Source: Gammaproteobacteria bacterium
GTDB lineage: Bacteria; Pseudomonadota; Gammaproteobacteria; UBA6429
NCBI GenBank assembly: GCA_030635835.1
Contig: DAOVYB010000073.1
Span: forward strand, 1-6,922
Length of the DNA: 6,922 bases
Reading direction: 5' to 3'
Below the pieces are notes generated by a model that saw nothing but the letters and a program-made list of their open reading frames with translations, did not search any database and had not been told where the DNA came from. Positions 1-6,581 of the stretch are shown one piece after another; position 1 is the stretch's first letter; every line of letters begins with the position of its first letter. The position numbers and the translations under genes were made by a program.

Positions 1-894
<894 letters not shown>

Positions 895-900
895 AACAAT

Positions 901-1045
901 TAACCACAGAGGACACGGAGGTACACAGAGTTTAAACTTATGTCTTCCAGCATCTGTAGTTATAAAAATATTTTCTTTTAATAAAGAAGACATGGTTTAA
1001 TCTTAAAATTGATTTCTCTGTGTACCTCTGTGACCTCTGTGGTTA
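901..1045. repeat. Type A long inverted-repeat element, copy 1 (MITE-like, no coding capacity)
   Basis: Two 30-base arms, 901-930 and 1016-1045, are reverse complements at 28 of 30 positions. The outer ends read TAACCACAGAGG and, on the other side, CCTCTGTGGTTA. Inside lies a second inverted repeat, ATGTCTTC at 940-947 against GAAGACAT at 986-993, so most of the 145 bases could fold into one long hairpin. The core is AT-rich and encodes nothing. The element fills nearly the whole gltD-hemE gap, starting 6 bases after the gltD stop and ending 7 bases before the hemE ATG. No clear target-site duplication is visible. There is no T-run after the hairpin on the plus strand, so it does not look like an ordinary intrinsic terminator for gltD. 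Confidence 0.85.
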
Positions 1046-1052
1046 AAAAAAT

Positions 1053-2117
1053 ATGTCCGAATTAAAAAATGATCGTTTCTTACGTGCCCTGTTAAAAGAA
1101 CCAGTGGATATGACACCGGTATGGATGATGCGCCAGGCTGGCCGTTATCTACCTGAATATAAAGCTACTCGTGCGAAAGCCGGTGACTTTATGTCTCTAT
1201 GCAAGAACGCTGAATTAGCAACAGAAGTTACTATTCAACCGCTGGATCGTTTTCCACTTGATGCGGCAATTTTATTTTCAGATATTCTGACTGTTCCTGA
1301 TGCCATGGGTTTAGGTTTATATTTCTCTGAAGGTGAAGGCCCGCGTTTTGAACGTCCACTTCGTACTAAAGCCGATATTGATAATCTCTTCACACCTGCA
1401 ATGGATAAAGAACTTGGTTACGTGATGAATGCCGTTAGTATGATTCGTCGTGAACTTGATGGACGTGTACCTCTTATTGGTTTTACCGGTAGCCCATGGA
1501 CACTTGCTACTTACATGGTTGAAGGCAGCAGCTCGAAAGAATATGCCAAAGTGAAAGGCATGTTGTATGACCAACCTCAACTCATGCATCAGCTATTAGA
1601 TAAACTTGCAGATACCATTATCGACTACCTCAATGCACAAATTGAAAGTGGTGCACAAGCTGTAATGATTTTTGATACATGGGGCGGTGTACTTACCACA
1701 CGTGACTATAAAGAATTCTCATTACGTTACATGCAAAAAATTGTTGATGGCCTTAAACGTGAAAATGAAGGACGTAAAGTACCTGTTGTTATGTTTAGTA
1801 AAGGCGGTTGCCAGTGGTTAGAAGCACAAGCTGATGCCGGTGCAGATGCCTTAGGCTTAGACTGGACTTTAGATATTGGTAAAGCACGTGAACGTGTTGG
1901 TGATAAAGTTGCATTACAAGGCAATATGGATCCTTGTGTGCTTTATGCTTCACCTGAACGTATTCGTGAAGAAGTCGCGACTATTCTTGAAAGCTATGGC
2001 CATGGCTCAGGTCATGTCTTTAACTTAGGCCATGGCATTCACCAGTTTGTTGATCCTGAACATGCAAAAGCCTTTGTAGAAGCAGTGCATGAACTGAGCC
2101 CGCAATATCACAAGTAA
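1053..2117 (+). CDS. hemE: Uroporphyrinogen decarboxylase
   Basis: HemE removes four carboxyl groups from uroporphyrinogen III to give coproporphyrinogen III in cytoplasmic haem biosynthesis; it uses no cofactor. The 354-residue protein has the same length as E. coli HemE and aligns with it end to end, starting [14 protein letters not shown], which fixes the start codon. The family signature [10 protein letters not shown] is at residues 22-31, with substrate-binding Arg27 and Arg31. The catalytic Asp is D77 in FSDIL, the active-site Tyr is Y154 in LATYMVEG, and the conserved His is H327 in NLGHGIH. No good Shine-Dalgarno sequence precedes the ATG. The bases just upstream are the right arm of a palindromic element, with only a weak GTGG about 10 bases away. 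Transcription may continue from gltD, or start inside the AT-rich core of that element; the sequence does not decide. Confidence 0.98.
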   Translation: MSELKNDRFLRALLKEPVDMTPVWMMRQAGRYLPEYKATRAKAGDFMSLCKNAELATEVTIQPLDRFPLDAAILFSDILTVPDAMGLGLYFSEGEGPRFERPLRTKADIDNLFTPAMDKELGYVMNAVSMIRRELDGRVPLIGFTGSPWTLATYMVEGSSSKEYAKVKGMLYDQPQLMHQLLDKLADTIIDYLNAQIESGAQAVMIFDTWGGVLTTRDYKEFSLRYMQKIVDGLKRENEGRKVPVVMFSKGGCQWLEAQADAGADALGLDWTLDIGKARERVGDKVALQGNMDPCVLYASPERIREEVATILESYGHGSGHVFNLGHGIHQFVDPEHAKAFVEAVHELSPQYHK

Positions 2118-2123
2118 CAAAAA

Positions 2124-2243
2124 AACCACGGGGAACACGGGGGTCACAGGGGAAAATCTAAGCAAAAACTTTATTTTTCTTAGGTTAAATTTTTTATTAA
2201 GTAATATTTTGATCTCCCTGTGTCCCCAGTGTTCCCCGTGGTT
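2124..2243. repeat. Type A long inverted-repeat element, copy 2
   Basis: The arms at 2124-2151 and 2216-2243 are reverse complements at 26 of 28 positions. The left arm begins AACCACGGGGAACACGGG. The scaffold is that of copy 1, but with G in place of many A residues on one arm and C in place of T on the other. A smaller inverted repeat sits inside (AATCTAAG at 2155-2162 against CTTAGGTT at 2179-2186). Identical CAAAAA hexamers flank the element at 2118-2123 and 2244-2249 and could be a target-site duplication, although they are low-complexity. The element starts 6 bases after the hemE stop. Read on the minus strand, its GC-rich hairpin is followed by a run of seven T residues, which has the form of an intrinsic terminator against transcription running antisense into hemE. 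Confidence 0.87.
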
Positions 2244-2277
2244 CAAAAAATTTAAATTAATATAAGAAAATCATCTT

Positions 2278-3108
2278 ATGAAAATTTCTGGTCATTTAAA
2301 TAAAATGGTGACGTCTCTTGAATCAAATGTAGACTCTCCCGTTCAATATCAATTACCTTTAGATGATGAACTCGTTGCATTAAATCCTTATATCGGTAAA
2401 AAAATTAAACTCTCATACCAAGGTGAAATTCACTGTGTTGAGTGTGGTCGTAAAACAAATAAAAACTATAATCAGGGATTTTGTTATCCATGTTTCCAGT
2501 CTCTCGCTAAGTGCGATATGTGTATTATGAAACCTGAAACCTGCCACTATCATGAAGGTACTTGTCGCGAGCCTGAATGGGGTGATGAATTCTGCTTCAA
2601 AGATCACTATGTTTATTTAGCAAACTCTTCAGGTATAAAGGTGGGTATTACTCGTGGTACACAAATTCCGACTCGTTGGATCGATCAGGGTGCCAGTGAA
2701 GCCTTACCTATTTTTAAAGTTTCTAATCGTTTATTATCCGGAAAACTGGAAATGGCCATTAAGGAACATGTTTCAGATCGCACCGACTGGCGTAAAATGC
2801 TTAAAGGCTCACCTGAGCATGTCGATTTAGCTGCTAAACGTGATGAGTTAGTTCAAGCAGCTGAAAAAGAAGTTAAGCAGATTGAAAAAGAATTTGGCAA
2901 ATCTGAAATTGAATTACTTGATGAAAAACAAATCAATATTAACTTTCCGATCGAGCATTACCCTGAAAAAGTTAAATCACTTAACTTTGATAAAACGCCT
3001 GACATCGAGGGTGTACTGCAGGGCATTAAAGGTCAATACCTGATCCTCGACACCGGCGTACTTAATATTCGTAAGTTTGGTGGTTATCTTGTAGAGTTTT
3101 CTGTTTAA
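2278..3108 (+). CDS. DUF2797 family protein, Cys-rich, putative zinc-binding, function unknown
   Basis: This is a 276-residue protein of a family common in gammaproteobacteria; I recognise it as DUF2797, and no biochemical role is known to me. The N-terminal part has a dense cysteine cluster: CVEC at 53-56, CYPC at 69-72, CDMC at 79-82, then C89-H90-Y-H92, C96 and C106. This pattern strongly suggests bound zinc. It is followed by YVYLANSSGIKVGIT (111-125) and TRWIDQGA (132-139), then a helix containing LEMAIKEH with E158. The order Y-x-Y, KVGIT, Arg, Glu resembles a GIY-YIG-type nuclease fold, but that is inference. The C-terminal block GVLQGIKGQYLILDTGVLNI looks like a conserved beta domain. 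The start fits homologues as I remember them. The ribosome-binding site is weak (AAGA about 11 bases upstream). It may be co-transcribed with hemE, though a palindromic element separates them. Confidence 0.88.
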   Translation: MKISGHLNKMVTSLESNVDSPVQYQLPLDDELVALNPYIGKKIKLSYQGEIHCVECGRKTNKNYNQGFCYPCFQSLAKCDMCIMKPETCHYHEGTCREPEWGDEFCFKDHYVYLANSSGIKVGITRGTQIPTRWIDQGASEALPIFKVSNRLLSGKLEMAIKEHVSDRTDWRKMLKGSPEHVDLAAKRDELVQAAEKEVKQIEKEFGKSEIELLDEKQININFPIEHYPEKVKSLNFDKTPDIEGVLQGIKGQYLILDTGVLNIRKFGGYLVEFSV

Positions 3109-3118
3109 AAAATAAAAT

Positions 3119-3383
3119 GGTTCACTTAAGACACAAATAGTTCCTGATATTATCTGATATCAATTGTTGGCTTCGTCATTTCATCCCTTAACCCAACCTA
3201 CATAATCAAAAGAACGTACTGTCGTTACTTTGAGGTAGCACGGATGAAATGTAATGTAATCCAGGAGTTATAATGTTTCCCCGAATTTCGCTTCACTACA
3301 TCCAGACTACAACTTTTTATATCAAACTATATTTGATAATCAATAATAATTAGATCTCCCGTATTCCAGTGAGCCCTGTGGTT
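3119..3383. repeat. Type A element, copy 3, decayed and interrupted
   Basis: The right end at about 3354-3383 (TCTCCCGTATTCCAGTGAG, then CCCTGTGGTT) matches the right arm of copy 2 with several substitutions and small gaps. The left end at about 3119-3139 (GGTTCACTTAAGACAC) weakly matches the left arm. The arms no longer pair well. They lie about 265 bases apart, roughly twice the size of copies 1 and 2, because at least one other repeat sits between them. The element fills the convergent gap between the DUF2797 gene and the small secreted-protein gene. Its right tip directly touches the minus-strand stop codon at 3384-3386. The right end is clearly related to copy 2; the left end is a tentative assignment. 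Confidence 0.55.
3235..3310. repeat. Type D degenerate palindromic repeat nested in the third type A element
   Basis: GTAGCACGGATGAAAT at 3235-3250 and CTACATCCAGACTAC at 3296-3310 form an imperfect inverted pair (GTAG, three mismatches, GGATG). The layout resembles widespread proteobacterial repeats of the form GTAGCCCGGATG...CATCCGGGCTAC, now decayed by substitutions. Just upstream, AACCCAACCTAC at 3190-3201 looks like the tail of a type C repeat as found beside xerC. No coding sequence is visible in this stretch. Confidence 0.55.
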
Positions 3384-3689
3384 TTATTCTATTTTCATTT
3401 TGCTATATTTCGCTTTCTTTCCTATACGGATTTGGCAAAAAACTTTCTTTTCTATATTGTTTACTTTCCAACTACCTGAAGTTTGATAGTCATTTAATTG
3501 TCGAATCGTGGAAGCAGACCAATTATAAGGCTGCTGCTTTTTCCTTCTAAAATGTTGATAAGAAAGCTGTTTGCACCAGTGTTGAAACTGCGTGGCTGAT
3601 TCAATATAAGCTTCTTTTTCTGACTTTGCACTTGCCCATTGAGCGGGATAGAAAAAGAGAAGCGTTATAAAGATGGTTAAGTATTTCAT
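3384..3689 (-). CDS. Small secreted or periplasmic protein, function unknown
   Basis: This gene encodes 101 residues. The N-terminus is a textbook Sec signal peptide: MKYL, a hydrophobic core of about 12 residues (TIFITLLFFYPA), and a likely cleavage site after ASA at residue 21. The mature part is about 80 residues, very Lys- and Gln-rich and basic, with exactly two cysteines (C39 and C85) that could form a disulfide in the periplasm. It has aromatic blocks such as HWCKQLSYQHF and PYNWSAS. A strong Shine-Dalgarno, GGAGGG, is placed correctly before the ATG, which supports a real gene and this start. I do not recognise the family with certainty. The gene lies downstream of xerC in the same direction but is separated from it by about 300 bases of repeats, and it carries its own duplicated leader. 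The stop codon abuts a decayed repeat. Confidence 0.75.
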   Translation of the reverse strand: MKYLTIFITLLFFYPAQWASAKSEKEAYIESATQFQHWCKQLSYQHFRRKKQQPYNWSASTIRQLNDYQTSGSWKVNNIEKKVFCQIRIGKKAKYSKMKIE

Positions 3690-3697
3690 TTGCTGTT

Positions 3698-3703
3698 CCC
3701 TCC
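3698..3703 (-). promoter_or_regulatory. Strong Shine-Dalgarno of the small secreted-protein gene
   Basis: On the minus strand this reads GGAGGG, with about 8 bases to the ATG at 3689. It is the best ribosome-binding site in the window and fixes the start of the small gene. A near copy (GGAGAG, 3799-3804) lies one tandem-repeat unit upstream, 8 bases before another ATG. Confidence 0.75.
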
Positions 3704-3718
3704 GTGGAAAAATAAAGC

Positions 3719-3749
3719 TGGATTCCCGCTAAGAACATGCGGGAATGAC
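3719..3749. repeat. Type B hairpin repeat, copy 1
   Basis: ATTCCCGC at 3722-3729 pairs perfectly with GCGGGAAT at 3739-3746 around a 9-base loop. The element runs from TGGATTCCCGC to GCGGGAATGAC. It is a REP-like short dispersed repeat of a kind common between proteobacterial genes. Here it lies in the 5' leader of the small secreted-protein gene, about 15 bases upstream of its Shine-Dalgarno. Confidence 0.8.
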
Positions 3750-3766
3750 GCGCTTTTCTAAATTCA

Positions 3767-3775
3767 TTTATAACA
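3767..3775 (-). promoter_or_regulatory. Possible extended -10 promoter box for the small secreted-protein gene (proximal copy)
   Basis: The minus strand reads TGTTATAAA, which fits an extended -10 box (TGn plus TATAAA). No recognisable -35 hexamer is present at the normal distance. Transcription would begin near 3760 and give a leader of about 70 bases that includes the type B hairpin. An identical box occurs one tandem unit upstream at 3869-3877. This rests on the motif alone. Confidence 0.25.
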
Positions 3776-3820
3776 CGATAGCGCTTTCATTTTTTGTTCT
3801 CTCCGTGGAAAAAATTAATA

Positions 3821-3851
3821 TGGATTCCCGCTAAGAGCATGTGGGAATGAC
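3821..3851. repeat. Type B hairpin repeat, copy 2
   Basis: This is the same hairpin as in the neighbouring tandem unit: ATTCCCGC at 3824-3831 against GTGGGAAT at 3841-3848. The C-to-T change in the second arm leaves a G-T wobble when folded as RNA on the plus strand. A decayed opposite-facing partner (CGTCATTCTAACCAAACAAAG, 3897-3917) follows. It mirrors the intact head-to-head pair upstream of dapF. Confidence 0.75.
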
Positions 3852-3868
3852 GCGCTTTTCTAAATTCA

Positions 3869-3877
3869 TTTATAACA
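3869..3877 (-). promoter_or_regulatory. Possible extended -10 promoter box (distal, duplicated copy)
   Basis: This is the same TGTTATAAA on the minus strand as the proximal box, carried by the second tandem unit. If both work, the gene has two promoters about 102 bases apart. Only transcripts from the distal one would include the short open frame at 3790-3764. Confidence 0.2.
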
Positions 3878-3916
3878 TGATAGTGCTTTCATCTTTCGTC
3901 ATTCTAACCAAACAAA

Positions 3917-3992
3917 GTAGGTTGGTTCAAGGAGCAAAGCGACGGAACCAACACTCCATAATGTTGGATCCGCTACGCTTGATCCAACCTAC
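3917..3992. repeat. Type C double-hairpin repeat bounded by GTAGGTTGG / CCAACCTAC
   Basis: The outer 9-base ends (3917-3925 and 3984-3992) are perfect inverted repeats. The similarity extends inwards to 14 of 15 bases. Inside lie two further hairpins: TTGGTTC (3922-3928) with GAACCAA (3945-3951), and GTTGGATC (3963-3970) with GATCCAAC (3981-3988). It can therefore fold either as one long stem or as two side-by-side hairpins, as in BIME-type REP pairs. It begins exactly where a decayed type B partner ends, which suggests insertion into that repeat. Its right tip is 2 bases from the xerC stop, so it forms the 3' end of the xerC message. No T-run follows on the minus strand, so a role in protecting RNA is more likely than classical termination. 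Confidence 0.82.
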
Positions 3993-3994
3993 AT

Positions 3995-4918
3995 CTATCC
4001 TTTCTTATCCAGTTTTGCATTCAGTTTTGCTCTTGGATGCGCCGCATCATACACCTTGGCCAGGTGTTGAAAATCAAGATGAGTATAAATTTGTGTTGTT
4101 GAAATATCGGCATGTCCCAATAATTCCTGTACTGCACGTAAGTCTCCACTGGATTCAAGCATATGGCTGGCAAATGAATGACGTAACAAATGTGGAAACA
4201 CATTCATATCAATGCCCTGTTTTTGTGCCCAGTACTTCAAACGCTTTTGTATCACTGAATTATGAATACGTTTACCCTGCTTACCGACAAACAAGGCTTG
4301 TTCATTTTCATTGGCTATTTCGCCACGTCTTGCTAACCATGCTTTAACTGCTTTAACTGCTTTTGTACCAACAGGGATATCCCGTTCCTTATCACCTTTA
4401 CCTATTACCCGTATGGTACCTGATGAAAGATCTTCTCCATTTTTTACATTAAGTGATGTCAGTTCTGATAATCGTAAACCTGAAGAATAAAAAAGCTCCA
4501 GCATTGCTCTGTCTCTCACTGTTTCAACTTCATCACCTTTAATCTCGATTAAACGCGTCATACTGTCCACATCTAAAGTCGAAGGTAATTTACGGCCAGT
4601 TTTAGGTGCCTGAATATTTAACGCTGGGTTATTTGGAATAATATTTTCAATCAGTAAATATTTAAAAAAAGAACGAAAGCTCGATAACATGCGCTGTAGG
4701 CTTTTTCCGCCTAGGCCTTGCCGATGTCGTTTTGAAATAAGAGAACGAATATCCTGGTCATCAATATCAGTCCACGCTAAGATTTTTTTCTCATCACAAT
4801 ATGTAATAAGTGAAGTGAGATCGCGGCTGTAACTTTTTAAGGTATGCGGGGAATAGTTACGTTCATTACGCAACTTAGCAAGAAAAGAATCTATCCTTTT
4901 CAATGCTGAGTCGTTCAT
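3995..4918 (-). CDS. xerC: Site-specific tyrosine recombinase XerC
   Basis: XerC acts with XerD at the chromosomal dif site to resolve chromosome dimers before cell division. The 307-residue protein has an N-terminal SAM-like core-binding domain (about residues 5-92) and a C-terminal catalytic domain (about 113-295). All catalytic residues are visible: R149 (SSGLRLSEL), K174 (GKGDKER), H243 and R246 (HLLRHSFASHMLESSGDLR), H269 (LLGHADISTTQIYTH) and the nucleophile Y278. The C-terminal STTQIYTHLDFQHLAKVYDA is XerC-like rather than XerD-like and nearly identical to E. coli. The usual HKLRH is HLLRH here, which leaves the catalytic His and Arg intact. The start lies 2 bases after the DUF484 stop, and the dapF-DUF484-xerC order matches other gammaproteobacteria. 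The tail LNAKLDKKG is slightly longer than in E. coli. The HAD-family gene often found next is missing. Confidence 0.97.
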   Translation of the reverse strand: MNDSALKRIDSFLAKLRNERNYSPHTLKSYSRDLTSLITYCDEKKILAWTDIDDQDIRSLISKRHRQGLGGKSLQRMLSSFRSFFKYLLIENIIPNNPALNIQAPKTGRKLPSTLDVDSMTRLIEIKGDEVETVRDRAMLELFYSSGLRLSELTSLNVKNGEDLSSGTIRVIGKGDKERDIPVGTKAVKAVKAWLARRGEIANENEQALFVGKQGKRIHNSVIQKRLKYWAQKQGIDMNVFPHLLRHSFASHMLESSGDLRAVQELLGHADISTTQIYTHLDFQHLAKVYDAAHPRAKLNAKLDKKG

Positions 4919-4920
4919 TG

Positions 4921-5622
4921 TTATTCTGCCAAATGACGTTTAAGAATACGGGTTAAAACCTGACCTAATAAAGAAAGGAAAAGAGTTCCCATATCTGCAC
5001 GGAAACGCTGTGGATCATAACTGCCGATTGCGATAATACCATAGCAGTTTTTACTGTTTTCATCTTCAACTAAAGGCACTACACCCGCTGACTGAATATC
5101 AGCATCATCAAACAGTGCCTGCATTTGTTCTGTATTAAATGAACCACATACTGGTTGTCTGGCTGTCATCACTTTTTCACCAATAACCAGCGCAGGCTGT
5201 TGCCATGCAGTGAGTTCTTCATGTTCTTTTAATATGGTATTGCCAGATGCTAATAATTTGACCACAACGGCATCGGCTTCAAAGTCTGCACGCATACGTT
5301 GCTCAATAACATTTAAAATATCATTTAATGAATCAGCATCTAATAATTCCAAAATTAACGTATTAACATTGTTATTTAATTTTTCATTATTTTGCGCTGT
5401 ACTAATTAAAGTTTGTAACTTTCTTTTTTGTTCATCTTTTTGTTCGCGTAAAACCTGCACTTGTCGTTCGATTAACGATACTGCTGAACCGGATGCATGC
5501 GATAAAATCATGCCTGCGAGAATATCCTGATGATCCTCAAAAAATGCAGGGTGATCACGTAAATAGCGTGCTATCTCATGCTCAAATGCTTTGTCTTTAG
5601 CTTTATGATCTTGCGAACTCAT
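4921..5622 (-). CDS. DUF484 family protein (YigA-like), GAF-like domain
   Basis: This 233-residue protein belongs to DUF484, the family usually encoded between dapF and xerC; E. coli YigA holds the same place. The N-terminal signature is clear: a helix with [15 protein letters not shown] (17-31), then [17 protein letters not shown] (44-60). A predicted coiled coil of about 50-85 follows, rich in Gln, Lys and Asn. Residues of about 90-228 look like a GAF-type sensor fold ([25 protein letters not shown]). No catalytic residues or known ligand can be named. It is probably cytoplasmic, with no signal peptide or membrane segment. Its ATG overlaps the dapF stop as ATGA and has no clear Shine-Dalgarno, so translation is probably coupled to dapF. 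Conserved linkage with xerC suggests a cell-cycle or envelope-related role, but this is inference. Confidence 0.92.
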   Translation of the reverse strand: MSSQDHKAKDKAFEHEIARYLRDHPAFFEDHQDILAGMILSHASGSAVSLIERQVQVLREQKDEQKRKLQTLISTAQNNEKLNNNVNTLILELLDADSLNDILNVIEQRMRADFEADAVVVKLLASGNTILKEHEELTAWQQPALVIGEKVMTARQPVCGSFNTEQMQALFDDADIQSAGVVPLVEDENSKNCYGIIAIGSYDPQRFRADMGTLFLSLLGQVLTRILKRHLAE

Positions 5623-6449
5623 ACTGTTATTTTACCTTCAAAAACCGTGGTTGCCGCCCCTGTCATCATAACGGGCGAAGCATCGCCTTGCCAGCTGATT
5701 TGCAGATTTCCACCGGGCAAAGCAACCTGAACCTCATTACTTAAATAGCCCTGTATACAACCAATCACCATCGCCGCACAAGCACCCGTACCGCAGGCCA
5801 GTGTTTCACCTGCTCCGCGCTCAAAAACACGTAAACGAATATGCGTATCATCAATTATTTGCATAAATCCCGCGTTAACCCGGTTTGGGAAAAGTGGATG
5901 GCTTTCAATGCCTGCACCTAACTCATCCACCGCCGCTGTATCCACATTTTTGACAATTGTTACCGCATGTGGATTCCCCATTGAAACGGCACCAATTTTT
6001 AGCACTTCGCCATTTACATCCAGGGAATACTCGTCTAGCCGGGTATCCGCATTAAAAGGGATATTCCAGGGATTAAACTCTGGTACACCCATATCCACAG
6101 TAACCTGTCCATCTGTCTGAACATGTAATTCAATCACACCCGATGATGTTTCAACCCGAATAAGATCCTTAGTTGTTAAACCTTTTTCACGCACAAACAC
6201 CGCAAAACACCGTGCACCATTGCCACATTGCTCAACTTCACTGCCATCGGCATTAAAAATACGATAAATAAAATCGACATCATCCGTTTCGGCACTTTCT
6301 ACCAGCAACAGTTGATCGCAGCCAACACCAAAATGGCGATCGGCAATAAATTGCACCTGCTCTTCTGAGAGATCAATATCCTGGTTAATACCATCGATGA
6401 CGACAAAGTCATTTCCAAGACCGTGCATTTTTGTGAATTGAATTTCCAT
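5619..6449 (-). CDS. dapF: Diaminopimelate epimerase
   Basis: DapF converts LL- to meso-diaminopimelate without a cofactor, the penultimate step of lysine synthesis and the source of the peptidoglycan cross-linking residue. It is a cytoplasmic enzyme. The 276-residue length is normal, and the start [19 protein letters not shown] is the family N-terminus. The two catalytic cysteines are both present: C75 in [16 protein letters not shown] and C219 in [17 protein letters not shown]. Supporting active-site residues include H161 (SMGNPHAV) and E210. The gene opens the dapF-DUF484-xerC operon. No Shine-Dalgarno is visible before the ATG. A promoter-like sequence lies so close that the message could be leaderless. 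lysA, often upstream of dapF elsewhere, is not here; a repeat pair and a CoA-binding-domain gene lie upstream instead. Confidence 0.98.
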   Translation of the reverse strand: MEIQFTKMHGLGNDFVVIDGINQDIDLSEEQVQFIADRHFGVGCDQLLLVESAETDDVDFIYRIFNADGSEVEQCGNGARCFAVFVREKGLTTKDLIRVETSSGVIELHVQTDGQVTVDMGVPEFNPWNIPFNADTRLDEYSLDVNGEVLKIGAVSMGNPHAVTIVKNVDTAAVDELGAGIESHPLFPNRVNAGFMQIIDDTHIRLRVFERGAGETLACGTGACAAMVIGCIQGYLSNEVQVALPGGNLQISWQGDASPVMMTGAATTVFEGKITV

Positions 6450-6455
6450 AGAGTT

Positions 6456-6484
6456 ATTTTAAGCCCTTCATTATTATTTGTCAT
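6456..6484 (-). promoter_or_regulatory. Possible sigma-70 promoter for the dapF operon
   Basis: On the minus strand, ATGACA (6484-6479) is followed by 17 bases and then TAAAAT (6461-6456). Each box matches the sigma-70 consensus at five of six positions and the spacing is ideal. The expected transcription start falls at or within a base or two of the dapF ATG, which would give a leaderless message. The motif was found by eye, and in AT-rich DNA such matches can arise by chance. Confidence 0.35.
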
Positions 6485-6487
6485 TTC

Positions 6488-6518
6488 TGGATTCCCGCTT
6501 AGAGCATGCGGGAATGAC
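6488..6518. repeat. Type B hairpin repeat, copy 3
   Basis: ATTCCCGC at 6491-6498 pairs with GCGGGAAT at 6508-6515. The unit is framed by TGGATT and GAATGAC and is nearly identical to the two copies upstream of the small secreted-protein gene. It lies about 40 bases upstream of the dapF start and faces a sister repeat at 6546-6581. Confidence 0.82.
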
Positions 6519-6545
6519 ATTCAGACGAATGGACAATACTTATTC

Positions 6546-6581
6546 GTCATTCCGGCCAAGCAAAGCGCGAGCCGGAATCCA
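6546..6581. repeat. Type B' hairpin repeat, inverted partner of copy 3
   Basis: ATTCCGGC at 6549-6556 pairs with GCCGGAAT at 6571-6578. The ends GTCATTCC and GGAATCCA are the reverse of the ends of copy 3, so the two units stand head to head like a BIME. The pair lies between the CoA-binding-domain gene and dapF, and could stabilise the 3' end of the former's transcript. Confidence 0.8.

Larger units (their letters stand above)
3684..3886. repeat. Tandem duplication, two units of about 101-102 bp
   Basis: Unit 1 (3684-3784) and unit 2 (3785-3886) both begin TTTCATTT and end CGATAGCGC or TGATAGTGC. They differ by about ten substitutions and one indel, so they are about 90% identical. A third TTTCAT at 3887-3892 marks where another unit would begin. 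Each unit contains, on the minus strand, a TGTTATAAA promoter-like box, a type B hairpin, a Shine-Dalgarno and an ATG. The duplication therefore copied the leader of the small secreted-protein gene. Together with the type B and C repeats it accounts for all of the roughly 305-base gap between that gene and xerC. Confidence 0.88.

Noticed and set aside
1016..1052. Intrinsic terminator for gltD in type A copy 1
   Set aside because: The stem is followed by A-rich, not T-rich, DNA on the plus strand. On the minus strand the T content after the stem is broken up.
2025..2246. Minus-strand frame reading through type A copy 2 into hemE
   Set aside because: It is half hemE antisense and half palindromic repeat, with no ribosome-binding site or recognisable protein.
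3684..3992. Possible CRISPR array
   Set aside because: There are only two long tandem units of about 101 bp plus palindromes. No short regular repeats with unique spacers are present and there are no cas genes.
3917..3992. A dif-like recombination site for the adjacent XerC
   Set aside because: The palindrome arms and spacing do not resemble the 28-base dif layout of two 11-base arms and a 6-base centre. It fits a dispersed repeat family better.
4160..4200. Loss of a catalytic residue in XerC, because HKLRH reads HLLRH
   Set aside because: Only the Lys between the catalytic His and Arg differs. H243 and R246 remain, and XerD-type proteins also vary at this site.
3841..4347. Plus-strand open frame of 168 codons across the type C repeat and the 3' end of xerC
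   Set aside because: It lies antisense to well-conserved xerC codons and over repeats, and its protein resembles nothing known. It is a shadow frame.
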